Source: Ophthalmolycus amberensis (Eukaryota > Chordata > Actinopteri > Perciformes > Zoarcidae). From it: a stretch of 64,000 bases of DNA. Position 1 is the stretch's first letter; the number at the start of each line of letters is the position of its first letter. Both the position numbers and the translations under genes were made by a program. The stretch spans positions 564,501 through 628,500 of the forward strand of contig JAFEUB010000809.1 of the NCBI GenBank assembly GCA_024529925.1. The letters run 5' to 3'. The notes beneath the pieces were generated by a model. The model did not search any database. It was not told the DNA's origin and saw only the letters and a program-made list of their open reading frames with translations. Below are positions 12,001-27,645 of this stretch, in pieces.

Positions 12001-15000
12001 GAGAGAGCAGTTTGGGCGGTAAAGCACTGTGGAAAATAGTGATGGATGGCTCCTTGGTCTCTCATAGAATAGAGAAGCAATGGAAGTTTTTTTTTTTTCT
12101 TTACTTTTTAGATTGAGGCAGCAGCTCAAGGAGATACAGGTTTACAGTGAATGTGTTTTGTCCCTGCTGTGCTGTTGAAAAAAGCTTTTTCAACCTCAGA
12201 ATTTCTTACATTTTTGGCATTTGGGGCAACTCTCGTGCAAACATGCTCCACTCAACCGTTGCATCTTAGAAGATAAACCATATATGGTCTGAAATCTTCC
12301 TTTACTCTTGAATAATTATTTTAGACAATAAACAATGAGTCATTTGGAAAAACTTCCCCCTGCCCAGATATAGAAAAAACACTTTGGCATGCAAACAGAT
12401 TATGTGATCGTTGTGCAAGCACTGCCAAGGCATGCTCCAATGTTGATGATACCGTAAACAAAACTCCATTGTGACTTCATCCGGACTTAAAGCTGAATTG
12501 CAGACATATGCTTCACTGTACACTATCCTGTTCTGAATTTGAGTCCGGCCCCCCCCCCCCCTCAGCTCTGTTTATCAAAAGATTTTCCAGATACCTTTCC
12601 AGGAGATGTTGAAATAAAGAGACGAGAAGATCCTGTGAAGCATAGCTCACTGGTGCTTTGCCAAGTATCACTCTCCAGACAAAAGAAGCCCCGTAGCTCA
12701 GAAGTACCACAAGTCCTGATATTGATATTTGTATGACCAGCTATTACAAACACTGTTGCCTTACATTTGCTTCTCATTTGGGCTTTAAGAGGTAACACTC
12801 AGAGAGGAGTGTGTAGAAAATGCCATCTTTGTTTGTAGTTTTTTTCCCCCCTCATCTTTCCCCGTTGTCTGGGTGTTAATGTCACTGGAAGGTGAGCAAC
12901 TGGGTCACAGGTAGCTCAGAGGTTTGTGGAGGTTTTACTGGCCTTGATCCCTGTCAGGAAGCCATAATGAGGAGGTTCCGCTTTCCCCATCAGCTGGGAG
13001 TAATGGCCGCCATAAAGGCCTTGATTGCAGCTGCTGCCGAACACTCCTCCACATGGCAGCGTGACTCTTCAACTCCTTCAATCATCTGTTGGCCTCGTAT
13101 TCAACCTGCCATCCTCTCCACCATTTTGTCAATGTATGTCACTCCTTAAACACGCCAAGTGAAACTATGTAAAGAGCACTTCTAATGAAAAGAATAACAA
13201 AGTAATAGTTTTCTGAGCTGTCACATGAAGTGCTTAGGTTATTTTAACTCCTGGAAATTCAGCATCCCAGGGAAATTTAACATGGATATATTATACTAAT
13301 TATATACGACATTACTTTGTAATTGTTCGTTGCTTGTGAAATATTTATTGTTGGCAAGTACATTCAATTCAGTATAGACGAAAATGTGCTAAAGCGCTCC
13401 CCTCAAATCACACAAAAGGCGAGACGGCTATAAGGTTGTGCCTGAATCTGTACAGCCAACCAGCTGATCTCCCTCTAAACCGGCTGAATAACCCCCCCCC
13501 CCCCCACTACTCTGAGCATTTACCTGTTAGACAGAACGTCATGTTGTCTTATTAAAGCACCAGTCCATGACAGCAAGGTGGCTCCCCCTGTTGAAACAAT
13601 GTCACTCCATCTCAGGCTGTGTGCCTACACAGAGATTTACTGAGTTAAAAATAATAATAATCATTTCTTTCACTTATTGTTATTTAGTCGCTGTGCTTTC
13701 TTACAAACGACAATGCCTGTCTGCAAAACATTTGTTATGTAGCCTACATAGGGTATATAGATGTTACTAAATCCATGAATTAAATCTGAATTAAAAAAAA
13801 TGTAAATTATAACCTTTAACGGGATATAATTATACATAAAGTTTAGAAGGCAAAATAAATTCCAGCTTGTCTATCTCTAAGAGGATAATACATGTGTGGT
13901 AAAGGGGGGCCAGGCAGGCGAAGATTTCTTCACCGTCATTTAGGCAGCCAACAGAGTGTGGGCGGTGACCAGACGTGGCAGAAATCTGGAAGAGGTGTTC
14001 CACGTTGTGTAGGTCGCCTCCAATTCACTGGTTCACCATGTTCATTTACAATCAGCCCCGTAATTAAGGGAAACCAACCCATAAATTATCAATCAGTTAA
14101 TTACTGGGATGCTGCACAACAAATCCAGCTCCTGATTGGAGCCCACTGGCTGCCCTTCCAAGATGCTGCCGTCATCCAAATGAAACCAGGAACGTTTGTG
14201 AATTGAAATAAATTTAAAGAAAACTAAACAATTACCATTTGTCCCTCTGTGTGGTAACATTGTGTGTATACAGATCATATATTAAAGATATTTCTTCCAT
14301 TTATATTTTGATTGGTAAAATATAATGTCCTAATACATTTTAAAGTGGCTCAGATTTAGCTTAATTTGCCCTTTTTTAGCCTGTAAAAAATAACAATTAC
14401 AATTTACAATGTTGTACCGGTGGCTTGGTGACCCTCCAGGTTTAAAGCACTGATGTGTTATTTTTGCAACCAGTGGGACAATAAAATATGTCACATAACG
14501 TGTAACGGTAACTTGTACCAGCTATTAACGCCCCAATGACTAGGAAATAGAGAAGCAATTCAACTGGGATGCCATGTTTAGTGGTTTCCTTGTGCTTGAA
14601 AATTGTACAGTAGGAAAAAGCATATGCTGTAAAAAGGCAAATAATCTTGAAGCTTGGTTGGAAAGACTTGGTATTTATTTCAATTTAGTGGTGGATAGAC
14701 AAAAAAGAGATGCAAAAATATACTGCACACACACATGCACACACCCTTATAGTATAAGAGCTGCAAATCTCCTTTTTTCCCCTTGTGTGTCCCTTTCTTG
14801 CTATTTTTTTCCTCACACAGCACACACTCATTGACACACTAATTATTTTAAAACCTGTTTTATTTACCCATTTAATTGCACACAATTGCATTAAATCCCA
14901 AAACAAATTAGGTTGCTGTTTTATGCATTTTTCATTGCATTTAGTACAGTAAATATACATTCTACTTATCCAACATAGGTATTACTCCTCACAGAAGCGT

Positions 15001-16876
15001 GCAGCAGGGCCCCAGCTGGAAACTCTGTACACCACTGTGCGTATTGAAATTCACTTAACTTTGTTTCCCATATGGGAAAGAGAAGGACCTATAAATTGCT
15101 TGACTCAGGACCTCTATTTCCCATCAATACATTTCCTCTGCCCCTCTAGGCATCGGAGCATCAAAATGCATAACAACCCCTGATAGTGTCAGCAGCCTGC
15201 AGCTCATCTCTCAAGTAAATGCAGGCCAGATAGCATTCAAGGGGAGGTCCTGTTTCTCTTGGCAAAAACATTTTCATGATCTCTCTGTTAGAGCGATGTC
15301 ATCACAGGAGCCGGAAACCAAAAAGGAAAACTGCTGACAACTCATCAGGGACATACTACGTACATGTGAATACCGGATTCTCTTCGATAAGGCCCCGTGC
15401 AATAATAGATCTTGTATAAAAGCCAGTCCCAATCTATCTGGCCTCAACATATACGATTTGATAACACGTGTCATTTCTGACAGAAGAGAGGAATATTTCC
15501 TCACATTGGCTCTAGATTCCACATTGCTTTGATTGTGTTTTTTCTTTGACTGCGGTTTGTCTTTTAGTCATGTCCTATAATTGGTTTCCTCATGGTTTCT
15601 CTGAGCATAATGCAGATTGCACAGTGCCACAGATCTGAGCTTGATCCGTCTTGTATGAAGGGACCCCATAGTCGGTGACCTCAAGATGTTTTCTGGGAGC
15701 TGCATCCAAACGGGGATGCAGCAGGGACAGGGTACCTCTGGGGGGTAGATTGGAATGAGACTCAAGAGGCCAAAAACACAGAATCTGGGCCCAGGTTTTT
15801 TTTTTGACAGGCAGCAGGGTGTGAAATTTACAGAATTCCTTATATGTTGGTTGTGCAGCAAGCTCTATGCCTGCCTCACGCTATTGTCAGACAGTAGCTC
15901 CGAGAGAAGAGTGCTGGATAGTGGGAGTGGAATAATTCAGATGTGATGTTTGGCCATCTTTTGTACAAAATACTACAGAAAAGATGGCAGAATTGGTCGG
16001 TGGCTTTTGATTTTTCTATCTATGATAGGACTCCAGTGGCAACACTGTTGGCTGATTTGGGGATATTTTTAGTTTGTCAATTACTTCTGCACATCTGTTG
16101 GTGTAGCTAATAGTACAAAGGAGAAGGAACTTTTTGAAAGACATTTAAAATCTGTCTCCAACATTTTGAGTAGCAAAACTCAAAGGCGAGCACAAAACAA
16201 AAGATGTTTTCCTTTTCTGTCTCCTTGTCACATCCCTACGCCACTTATATTCACATGGCAATAGAGGTGGAAGTACTGCAGCATGCCTAATTTGCAGCAG
16301 GCCCCATGTTTTCTTAACAAATTGCAGTCACATATCATTTAGTTTCCCTGTATTATTGCAAAGAAAAACAATCTGAAAACCTCAAATGGGGACCGCCGTA
16401 CACTGATCTCATCCCAGGCTCCGGCTTCCCTCCCAGTTCATCCCACTAACTGTCTCTGCCTATGCCAGGATTTGCTGAAACAGATGCCTTCTTATTGTGA
16501 CGGCCTGCTGCTTGCCTCAGTCAGTTGGGCAGCAGGTCACAAATGCTCACATACCCACACGGACACACACAAACACACGCACACAAACACACAGACCTAC
16601 GCTGCGATGGCTGTGAACCATGTGTGTTTAACTTACTGGTTGTTTAAGTAAGCTGAGAAGAATCCCCTCAGGTGATTAGTTAATTTGCAAGTCCCCGGCT
16701 GTGGAGGCCAGTACAGGCCCGCTGCCCCACTCGCTACCTCCCTCTGTTTAGTCCTTACTCTGTTTCTGGCTCATTCTTTTGCTACTGACCTTGCTTACTC
16801 CATCCTCCTTTCTTTTTATCTCCTCTGTTCTGCTGTTTGTTTGTGTTTCTCTGGACTTTGTCGGAGGAAAAGGAGA

Positions 16877-16898
16877 CAGAGAGAGAGAGAGAGAGAGC
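16877..16898. repeat. (GA)n microsatellite
   Basis: A perfect GA tract of about 10-11 units is followed by A-rich sequence. Confidence 0.9.
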
Positions 16899-19800
16899 AT
16901 ATTAAAAAAATAAAAAAAAACCCTAAGGGAGAGAAATGTTAAGCCAGCTAGAGTAATAGCGCCGGTCTTTGTCCTGCACTCATTATTTTTGCTTTGATTA
17001 CAATCTGGAGCAGCTCAAGTTACCCTAATTCGGCCGGCTGAGGCTGTGGCTGAAATTGTTCTGCGCTGAGTGATGGCTGAATTGAGGCTGCCAGGGGGTT
17101 CAAGCGCTGGAATCGGATGTGGGGAAAAAAAAGAAATCCTAGTCATAATAAAATAAATAGATACATAAAAATGCAAAACAAAGGCAATATCTGTGGTAAT
17201 AATGTGACAAACGCGCAGCATCATAATAAATACAATCTCCGAGTAAATTCCACACTCATCCAGCATGGAGGAGATTTAAAACGATGAGACCAACTGTGTA
17301 ATTCCTTGAGGGACACTTTCATGCCAATGGGACGCCTTGTTTATGCCAGAACGAGAATGTCGAGAAATGGATTCGGTGTTGCACAGCGCTGAGTGGAAGG
17401 AAGACCAGGCAGGCATGCTGGGATTCTCTGGCCAGTGACGGCGGTACCATGGGAGAGAAATGAGTGGTGAGGACGCCGCCTAAGGGCCAACCACCACTAG
17501 ACACTAAGCACTGCAGAGGCCCGGTCCCCATGTAGCACTAATCTCAACCCCCTGCTCCTTCCATCTGTTCTCCATCAGTGGCTTTACAGTACCACTCCAC
17601 CGCTTCACCACTATCCACCCTCTCCTCCGACTATCGCTCTCACTGTCTCTCGACCTTCTGTAGCTGGACTCTCCCTCTCTCTTTTTAGACTTCTGGTCAT
17701 TTTCTACGTAGTACTTCTAAGGACGCGAGATTTATTGCATCCAGCAGAACCGTTTCACCCTGAGTATCAGCCTGTGTTTTCAAGCTTTTTCCTCCTGCAC
17801 CTAAACTCTTATATTTAAAACACTACATATTGACCCTGAATAATTTCATGCACTATCTCACATTTTTTCCCCATCCCACACAATGTTTCTCTTTTAGCAT
17901 CCCTTTAGCCTTCTGGTCACAGCACGTAATCTACCAGAGAATGGCAGAAAGTGTCATCAGACAGATGTGAGTTTTCTAACTACGACACCGCCGTCACTTG
18001 AATCACTAGTCTGGTTCACAGTTGCACTATACAGCTATGCTGATTTCTGCAGTCCCTAATGATCTGATAAGAGTTACTAATTAAAAAAACGAAGAAGAAG
18101 GGGAAAAAAAACAATATCATGAGCTGCCCTAACGCTTCTCTGGGCGGTGATGAGTGAGGGCAAAGTTATTATTCTTTTGAACTCCTGCAGTGTGGGGGAA
18201 AGACGGCAGACATTCAAAGCAGCATGACGTTTGGTGTTTGTTATTTCTTTTTTACTTTTTTTAATTCCTGGGCCAGAGATTTATGGCTTGATAAGTGCTT
18301 CAAACTTTTCTTTTTTTTTCAAATGGGGATCATTTAAATACACCTCACGGGCAGAGATAGTTTTTCTCTCTCTTTCTCTCTTCCTCCTGTTCCTTCTGTT
18401 CATCTGTTTCTCTCAGCCTTGCTGTGTTGCTCTGGTCCCTGCTCTTCTCCTTTTATTTCCAGCCAGGGTTTCATTATCTTATTAGGATTTGCTGTACACA
18501 GACACATTTTAATCTTTAAAAAACAAATACATGCCGTGACTAGTGTGTTTCTGTCGCCGATGTATGTAAGATTCTAAGGCGTGTTCATAAGCTCTCGGGG
18601 CAAAAAATGTCTCACGCGGCATTATGGCTGCAGCGCACAAATGTTTTGAGTCGAGAGAACTGTAAATAAAACATGTTTGAGACCAAGAAAATTACCCACA
18701 TACGTGGACAGTCTTTCCCGCTGTGCATTTAATCCATTTCACCCACTTGCCTCAGATTTTAACGACTCTCTCAGAAGTTTTGGCCTTTTCTATTTTATTT
18801 TTTCTTCCCAGAGCAAGTGTGAGAAGAACTCACACATGGATGTATGTCAGAATTTTTTGAGAGAAAATATATTTCTCATATATTTTCTGAACTTTATCAT
18901 CTCGCACAAGAGCTTCCTGTGGTGGTTTGAACCAAGCTACGGGCGATGGTACTTCCTCATTCAGCCATTACATCATTTGTTTCTATTGTCTGTCAAGCGT
19001 GACTGCTCGACAGCCCATCCGTATAATTAAAACGACCTTTAAGCAATTTGCTGCTCGGTTTGTAATATTTTTAGCCTGGTCATTATTCCAGATGCACAGA
19101 TGTGGCATGTCAGGGAGGGAACATGGGCCTGACAGCATCTCAGTCCTATTGTTCATTTGGAAAAAAAAAAGATTTGGGTATAGGTAGTCAGGTTGGTGAT
19201 GGAGCTATTGCCCAATTTATTCATTCAAGTGTCAGTTATACAGACAAATATGTGTAGCGCCAATGTGGGGCTGACTTTTAGAGCTGTTACAGCCTGTCAA
19301 CATAGTGGGAGCGCAGTCATTAATCACCATACAGTACATTTGATCAGAATGCAGCAAACCTCTACTGTTTCCTGTGATGGAAGGCTGTGTTAGATCTTGT
19401 TCCGTTAATTGGGTTAGTGCAGCTAATGGCCATTTAGATGTTGGATAACATGGAGGCATTTTACTCCACAAATGTGGTGATGGAAGCAGAAGCTGTCATG
19501 TATTCATTGTATTAAAATGATGCTCGAGATTAAAAAAAAGCATACTTTTTGTTGTTGTTGTAATGCTGACTTTGGACTTCTTTGTGTATTTTGGTCGATT
19601 CTACCGAACAGCGGTGGCTTGCTTGCCAAGTAATTATTTTTAAAGTGTTCTATGCCACAGCAGAAAAACACTCTGCTGGTATTTGTTGTGTTATTTATTT
19701 TATTCTCACAATCCATGTGTGATACGTTTGCCATTTTCAAAGAAGATAAGCAGAAAAGTGTGCAGAGTGGCAATCAGGAAATGTCATAAGTGGTTTATAA

Positions 19801-21583
19801 TTTGAGCAAAATGTTATGTAAAATCACATCAGCCGCATCCTTCTTCTACCCCTCACAGTTTCAGAGCATTTTCTAAGAAACGTGACCTCAAACTTGTTCG
19901 AAAAGAAACAGCCTACTGTACAGGGGACGTGGGAATTGGGAAGGGAATTAGAATTACAATACCTGCATGCCCAGCTGCCCGACTCAAATTGCTCGGCTAT
20001 TATATGCTTCTCTATGCAATATCCTGCTCTGTGCAATGCACGCTAATAATGAAGCTGTCTCTGGCGTGAGGATTTCCGTGAGTGAGTCATGAAAATTGGA
20101 ATAGAGGGAATAAATGTGTGACTGTGCCGGCCTAAATGGGCTAAGGGGTTTGCTATCCCCAACCAAAGTCACCGCTACTGTTTTTTGTGGTGTCCATTGG
20201 AAATGACTGCCTATTTGCCGTGAACACGTTGGCAGTTTGCAACTACTCATAGCAACTCAAAAAGTGAAACTACACCAGTAATATCAGAGCACATCCACAC
20301 AGCTCTTGTAGTATTATTAAAAAAATAAAAAATAAATAAAGTGAGAAATAATAAAAAACAAACAAAGACTTGCTGGCGTCCTTGGTTGACTGTAGCTCCG
20401 GGCGTAGTTTTTGTTTGGCTGCCAGCGCAGTTTCTGGCCCCGTTATTATCTTCCAAAGAAGAAGAAATGTCGTTTGTCCCCACCATGAGCGAGCGGCCGC
20501 TGAGATGAGGAATAGGCCCACTGCTTCACACAGACTAACGTGACGGGCTGCATGACATCACTTAGCCAAAATGGATTGCCACTTCAAAATGGGACTGTTC
20601 TGCCCAGTGTTAGGGAGGCTCTCGCTGGAAGAAAAAATAATTGACTCTGAAACGTATTCAATGTATTTTCATTTTGTTTTAGGTCTGGCATCGTTGTTGT
20701 TTTTCTGTGGGTGGCAAAGATTAGTTGGCAGCATTTTGGTATCTTCTGTCTTGGATCTGTGTGGGGGAAAAGTGAATTAAAGACAAGAATTAAAACTCCT
20801 TAATTAGAGCTGTTAACAGTATTTCAAGACGTCCTATAGTGTGTTTAATAACTTACGCTAAGCTGGATTTCCCAGGTATGATATTTAGCTTGTGGAGATT
20901 ACCCTGTGTACTCCCGCAGACTGAATTTAGGAGAATTATAATGGTTTAAAAAAGATAAACATTACCCTGGGGGAGGCCAATAAAAAATTGTCTGATGGGT
21001 CGACCAAACACTGCCAGTGTTAGAATTTTACTTCACATGCAGTCAAAAATAAAGTCATAGGTGTTTGCTGATTTGCAACAAATTAAAAATAGTTCAACTA
21101 AACCACAAGGAAGGCATGTTCCCACGACCAAGACATGCAGACAGTGTTGGTTTTACTTACTGAGGTATCGAGGTATTTGTGCTGCTCAGATTTCTGTTGC
21201 CACCATATTGAAATATCACGTTTGAAAATCTCATCAACAATGTGTCTTTTCACCAACAATGTCCTGATTGCTTCGTATAATCACAGAACCAGCTGTCAAC
21301 AGTTTTCATTAGAACGTGTTTTCTTGCGGGTTTCTTAGCGGAGGAAATCTCAAAACTTTGGCATTTGAAACCAAAGATAACTGCAAGTCTGGATACCTCT
21401 TGGGAAAGTGGGGAAATATGTTTTTTTTTTCGTTTATTACATTTTTATTTTTTTCTATGTTTTTGAAAAATATGAAGCAAATGCTAGAAAAAATATACAA
21501 AGCAAGGTCATTCAGTCTGCAACCCTTTTCGGGAGGTTCATATTAGTCAGATGAAATGTTAAATGCACATAGTTGGTTTCCCA

Positions 21584-21586
<3 letters not shown>

Positions 21587-21679
<93 letters not shown>
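21587..21679. repeat. (GT)46 microsatellite
   Basis: This is 93 bp of uninterrupted GT, the longest perfect dinucleotide array in the window. Alternating purine-pyrimidine of this length can adopt Z-DNA. The absence of interruptions predicts high length polymorphism. Reading frames through it encode only Thr-His or Val-Cys polymers and are not genes. Confidence 0.98.
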
Positions 21680-21680
<1 letters not shown>

Positions 21681-24600
21681 TCCTCCCACCTCCACTTTTT
21701 CTTCGGTGACCTGTGCACCACTCAGGCCCTGGGGGCTCAGGCACACACATGGCCTGATCTGCTGCTCCTAAACACTTGGAATTTCACTCCAGCCACTGCA
21801 TAAACACATGCACACAAATACACACACGTTCTCACAGTGCGAGCACATCTGGTTTCCAGGATGACGCTCATGAATGCAGACCTTTTAGCTGCCGGTACAG
21901 GCATGGCTGCTGGTGTTAATGACTGGGGCATTCCTCGGCTCCCACGATGAAAACGGGGAGAGGATGCAAAACGGAGGCAGCCATCGTTTCCAAGGGGTAA
22001 CCTAATCCATCCAGCAGGAGCTACGTGTGCATGTGTCTGTTTGTGAATAAAGGGCCGAACGGGGTCGGCCAGCTAAAGGTCTTTGGGGTCAGAAGAGGCA
22101 GCCACAGCACCCCGGCGCGCATATGTGCCAAGTCTGGCTTCCTCCCAAAAGCGTAGAGAGTTCACAGCAATTTCCCTCAGTCAGGAGTGGGTCAAGGTCC
22201 CACTTCCCTTACGTATCAGTCACTGAAGGATGAGGAGGAGAGCGCAAGGCATGGCCTTTGTAGAATTACCTCCCCTAATCCCCAGAGTGTCGGGACTGTG
22301 AGGAAAGTATGCTGTAGTTTGTCAGGGCATGGGGGTTATGTGAGGGGAAGTGTGAAAGCTCCAGAGGTTTGTAGTTTTCAGCCTTCAACCGAAAATGTAA
22401 ATATTCCATTCATAATTGGTGGGGAATTTCCTCACCGGTGTCATTATCTTTCTGGTTATTGGCCACTGTCCCGCGACGCTTTCCGCTCGGTTGTTCTCTA
22501 ACGTCAGCACATCACCTCACTTGGCAGCAGTAAGTGAACAGGGATGCTTTGCTAGGAAACTGAAAGTGAATACATTAAGGGTGGAAGTAAAACGTTGCCC
22601 CGAAAAAGAGCTCAATAATGATTTAAGTAGCTTGCGGTAGAAGGGATTATTTTACTGATCTTTTTGCTTCTTTTTTTTTTCAGAAAGGTTTTTCCTTGAC
22701 CCAAATACCAGGCTTCTCTCTGTATCTTCTCTGCTCACTTCCTCCCTCTGGTTTGCTTTTTGAATCCCCAAAGAAGGGTACTTACTCCATATTCATAGCA
22801 GTGTGGTCATTTAGCAGGTTGCTTTGAATACATCCCCTTCATCCCCCCCCCCCCAAAACAAACCCACCTGTGTGAAGTTATTGGGCCAGTGCTGCTCACC
22901 CAAACCAGCCACCGGCGCTGTGAGAGGCTTAATCTCACAGACTCAGGACTAATACCATCAATACATTAAGTAGCTTGATCCCTGAGATCCTCTGTCTCTT
23001 GAAAAATTCAAAATGAATTTGGGGTTAGAGGAGCTTCCTGCTTGGCACACATGGATCACCGCGATGATTAACCGCCATGAAAATCTAAAACCCTCCATCT
23101 CTTGGTAAACATGACCCTGTCTGTCATTGCACAGCCCCAAAAGGTCTGCTTAAGGGCATGGGGAATTGGCCAATATTGGCTCATCAAAACGGACTAATAA
23201 TTTGTGGCCCTGCAGTGATAAGTACGACGAACTGAAAAAAACGATTGGTGCAAGTTTTTAATATCTTAAAATAGGAATGCTATGCGGCATTCATTGGCCC
23301 ACGACAACTCAATCAATATTTGGTAACATGAACCACTCTCAAGCTATAGGGGAGAGTAGTTGCTCCTTACAAGTTATCCGAGGGCAGAGCAGAAACATCA
23401 GAGTCCTGAAGTCTCCCATGATATTCCTTGATATTTATTTTTGATATTTTTCTAAATTTGCTGCAGAGCGTTTCATGTTCTGGAGGCAACCGTAATGTTT
23501 TATCCACTCCCATCCCATGTCGTTACCAATTAAGGAGGCTTTATTGGCAAGTATAGAGAATGATAAACATGTGTCCGGGGATAGTAACGTGGTCCGCCGC
23601 CTGAGCTGCCCTGCTGAGATCGAAGCCCATCAGAGATCTGTCCTTTGCAACTGCCAGAACTAATCTCAATTCAAGCCCACAGCGCAGCCCACTTCAAAAA
23701 AAAAATCCCTCAGAAGAGAGAAAAACAAATAAAATGACTGGAAAAAATATTGTTCTCATATCAAAATAAACATTGAAATAAATGCAAAAAAGTCGGGTAA
23801 AATAAAAATACTATTTAAGTGCCTCCGTCCTTCTCCCATCATCTGTGCTGCAATAACACATTTCAATGGATGCATGATTGACTTCACATCTGAAAACACG
23901 ACCCGGCCACCCGGACGCGACTACAAACAGGCAGCCCGCGTGGCACTCGAGCTGTTGATAACAAAAGCCATCACCCTGTGCACCGCTAAGCAGTTACCAC
24001 ATGATTTTATGAGAGCCATGCTCATTTACGAGTGCAATCAGTTGCAACCCAATGCCCCCACAGGATGTCAGAGTTAGCGCCCCTCTTTGTCCTATGATGA
24101 TGGACTGTCTGTTCAATGGCGTTATTGTAGCTCTAGTGGCCATCCAGGGAGTAATACATTGATAACAATATCAGCTGATGAAGATGGGCTGTTGAGAGAA
24201 AAGGTCACTCCCTTCCTTGCCCGTACAGTATCTCCCGCTCTCCCGCTCTCCCCTCCGTCTCACCGTTCCTCCGTCGCTGCCTTTCTGCACGCGTCTCTCT
24301 ATCTCGCTCGCTCGGGGTGACGACGGGCTGCCCCTCGGTGTGTAAGGAAGCTGGAATGTCATGTTTTAACTGGAGTTAGAGGTACGTTGACAGGCCAGAC
24401 AGGGGGAACAGATGGCAGCGTGACATGCCCAAGGTCATCTGGCGTGCCACTGTCGGGAGCGCTGGATTTGAAACCCAACTCTTTTCCACCCGTTTCCTTT
24501 TTCTTTCTTTGGGATTTCTGCTCTCCCCCTCCTCCCTCCTTCTGTATTTCATTCTTTCTTCCACCTCTATCTCTCACCTCTTTATCACATACTCCTTTCT

Positions 24601-27600
24601 CTGTTTCTCATTCCCCGACCCTGCCTTCCCCTCTCTCCCCTGCTTGCCCTGTCTCTTACTCCTTTTCTCTGTTTATCACCCCTTCCCTCCTCAATGTGGG
24701 TCACAAAGCCTCCTGTACAGGCTGCTGCCTATCTCTGCTTAAACACACTGCCCCTAAACTCTCCTGACTACTCTATTCTCTCTCACACCCACACACACAC
24801 ACACACCTCATTGAACATCCATATTCTTTCTCACTTCCTTCCCTCTTTCTCTCCCACACATGCTCAGTTGGAGTCACATTGGCCGTGCACCCCTTAAAAA
24901 CGTGCCAAGCTACCTCTCTCCCCTGAAGTCTCGCCCCTAACATCCCTATCAGCAGAGAAAGAATCCAAATGAGTTTTAATTACCTGTGTAGCCATGCCTG
25001 GAAGGTCGTGCACCAGAAATCCCAACCCCACCGGTACAGTAAGCATGCCGTGTCGCAACACATGGCTTCTTTGTCTTCCAGCTAATTTCCAACAGAAGCA
25101 TAAAGTAGAAAGAGAGAAAAAAAAAATCAGTGGGAAAAAGAGGGAGGGAGGGAGAGATAGGATGCAAGGGGAGAAAACCGCTGTTTCTGCTTGCTGCTTA
25201 CCATCTTCGCTGAATGTTTTTGAGGGCTTGTACCAAAATCCCAAACAGAGCAGGGCAGAGCAAAAAATGTCCTCACTTCACCCAAAAATCTTGTCAGAAG
25301 TGTTTGTTTCACCTCAGCAGGCAGAGCCGTTTGTCCCCAAAACAACATTGGCTTTCGCTGTGATAAAGAAAACATTTGCAATCGCGATGCAAAAAGCAGC
25401 GTCGGGGAAGGGTAAAAAGTCAGGCGGGTGAACATTTTCATTCACGTAATTAACATGTTGGGAATAGCCAGCTGCATCCAATACACTGTGTGCAAGATTT
25501 GCATGTTTATCAAGCATGTCAGGCAGTGCATGTCCATCCAGCCCGGAACTGGTAACCTCTCGTTATAATATTGAATGTTCCCGGGTGAGACTTGTACGGT
25601 TGCTTTAGCTCCATGTGCAGCTTTCACAGGATGCTCTCAGCAACACAAAGAGCGGCCCGTACGAATTCTAACGAGGTGAGGACGCCATGACAACAGCAGC
25701 CGCGCGAGGTGACATTTCCTCGACATGAGCGGCGCCAACAAATAAACACTTGAATTTGTTTTTGTTTTTTTAGAAACCGCGGTTAAATAGGTCTGCCTCT
25801 ACCACTCCCCAGATCACTGACTGAAAACAGTCTGTGTTGTGTTCATCAGCATGTGTTTATGGTTGTGTTTGTAGTCATCCGGGCTGTGTTTGTCGCTGCT
25901 GTTTCTCAGGCCCTGTGATTATGCCTGCCATTTTATTGGCACAGGGTCGTTTTAATATCAACAACATAACAATGGTCGGGCTGATTAGTCTTGAACGCAG
26001 CGCAGACGGGTAGATCTCTATCTGGGGTGATGCAGCAGTAAAATAATGCTGGGAGAACGAGAGACAGAGGAAGCACAGAAAAAAATGGAGAAGGAGGGAG
26101 GAAGGGAGAAAACTGTTTGAAATCTTCTCATCTACAAAGGTTATTTTCTGAATAGCAAGTCTTTCAGCATAAAACCGCATGTTTTTCCTTGAATAGAAAT
26201 ATGCGTAGCCACAAACGGAGAGCATGTGGATGTATTTATGGCAGGGCTTTGTTCTTGCAGTGTTGAATGTGTAATGTTGGGACTTTAAAAAGCCTCTTTT
26301 CATCTGTTGTTTTGTTTCCTACTTCCCCCTGCATTTTCAAAAAGGCATTTAACTCTGCGAGAATGGAATTACAAGGTATATTACAAGTAAACGGCAGTAT
26401 AATTTGTCGCAATCGCACCTAGTCGTTGCTCTATATGTCCGGCACTGTCGCAGGTTTCCTTTTAGTTTGTGCAATTTAGTTTAAAAAAGAAAAAGAAAAG
26501 GGAATGAGACTGAAGTTTTCAGTAAAAAAAGAAAGAAAAAGAAAGCGCTAAATGTGCTCGCTGCGGACAACAAAACTCTGTGGCAGTCAAAGTTGGTCAG
26601 TATTGACGTCTGGGTGAGAAATCAGATTTTGTGAAAAACTCCAAAGTTGTTGCTTCGGCCATTAATCAACCGTCCCTGGAGAGGGGAACTCAGTGGAGCA
26701 CAGGGCTCTCTCTGTGCTGCCCCGACAGACTGAAAGCCAAACCCAGCGTTCTTGAACAATAGATGCCCCAACGTGACACCATTTTGTTGCAGTGTGTGAG
26801 TGCATGTGTTTGTGTGAGGGGGCAGGACGGATTCTTGAAAGTACAGTGACACCTAAAGGCCTAATCCTATAGGCCCTCTCTGTCTCCCTCCCCCTCTCTC
26901 ACGGACACTTGAGTCAAGGACATGGTGAAATTTGGAGAAAACTGATGAGTTTTCACTTTTTTTGCACTTGATAGTTCCAAGCGCTTGTATAGGGCATCAA
27001 ATTCCTTTCCTAATGACATGCCTGGGGGCTGCCTGCAGGAAAAGTGGCATTTTCATCTTCCCACCTAAGCATCTGATTGGACATCGGATGGGAGCGCCAA
27101 AAAAAATGGATTTTTTTAATTTTTTTAATGTGCAATTGGAATGTTGCTGTGTGGGTCCTGTTTTTGTGCCCTCAAACCAGTCATTTATTTATTTTATTTT
27201 TATTTTCTTTGTGATTTTCTAACGTTTGGGTAATGTAACAGTCAGGTGCACCTTGTGTGAGTATTTTGAAACTTCTTTTTGTTTTTATACAGGCACAGAA
27301 AATGTACTATAACCAAAAATATGTTTACTTAAGTTTATACTTCATCAACATTTAGTTTACTCACCAATTTAATGTGACCTAAAGGTAGACTGCATTATCG
27401 TAGGCCTAAAAAAACATAAAGATCAGACAGATCTTGACAATTGAGATATTTTCCAAGCCTTTTTTATTAATTCATGTATTTATATATTCCCGGTTGTGAT
27501 GTCTTAATATCACTGACTGAAGGTCATATTTTATCTACATCTTTATTTCCCTCTACGTTCCTGCTCACACAGTGCTATTTTGTGTCCAACTGAGTCTATA

Positions 27601-27625
27601 TTACAGTACAGAGCCGCTCACACAG

Positions 27626-27645
27626 CACACACACACACACACACA
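27626..27645. repeat. (CA)n microsatellite
   Basis: A perfect CA tract of about 10 units is read directly. Confidence 0.9.

Noticed and set aside
21512..21771. Four open frames made of Thr-His or Val-Cys repeats
   Set aside because: They are translations of the (GT)46 array and have no independent support.
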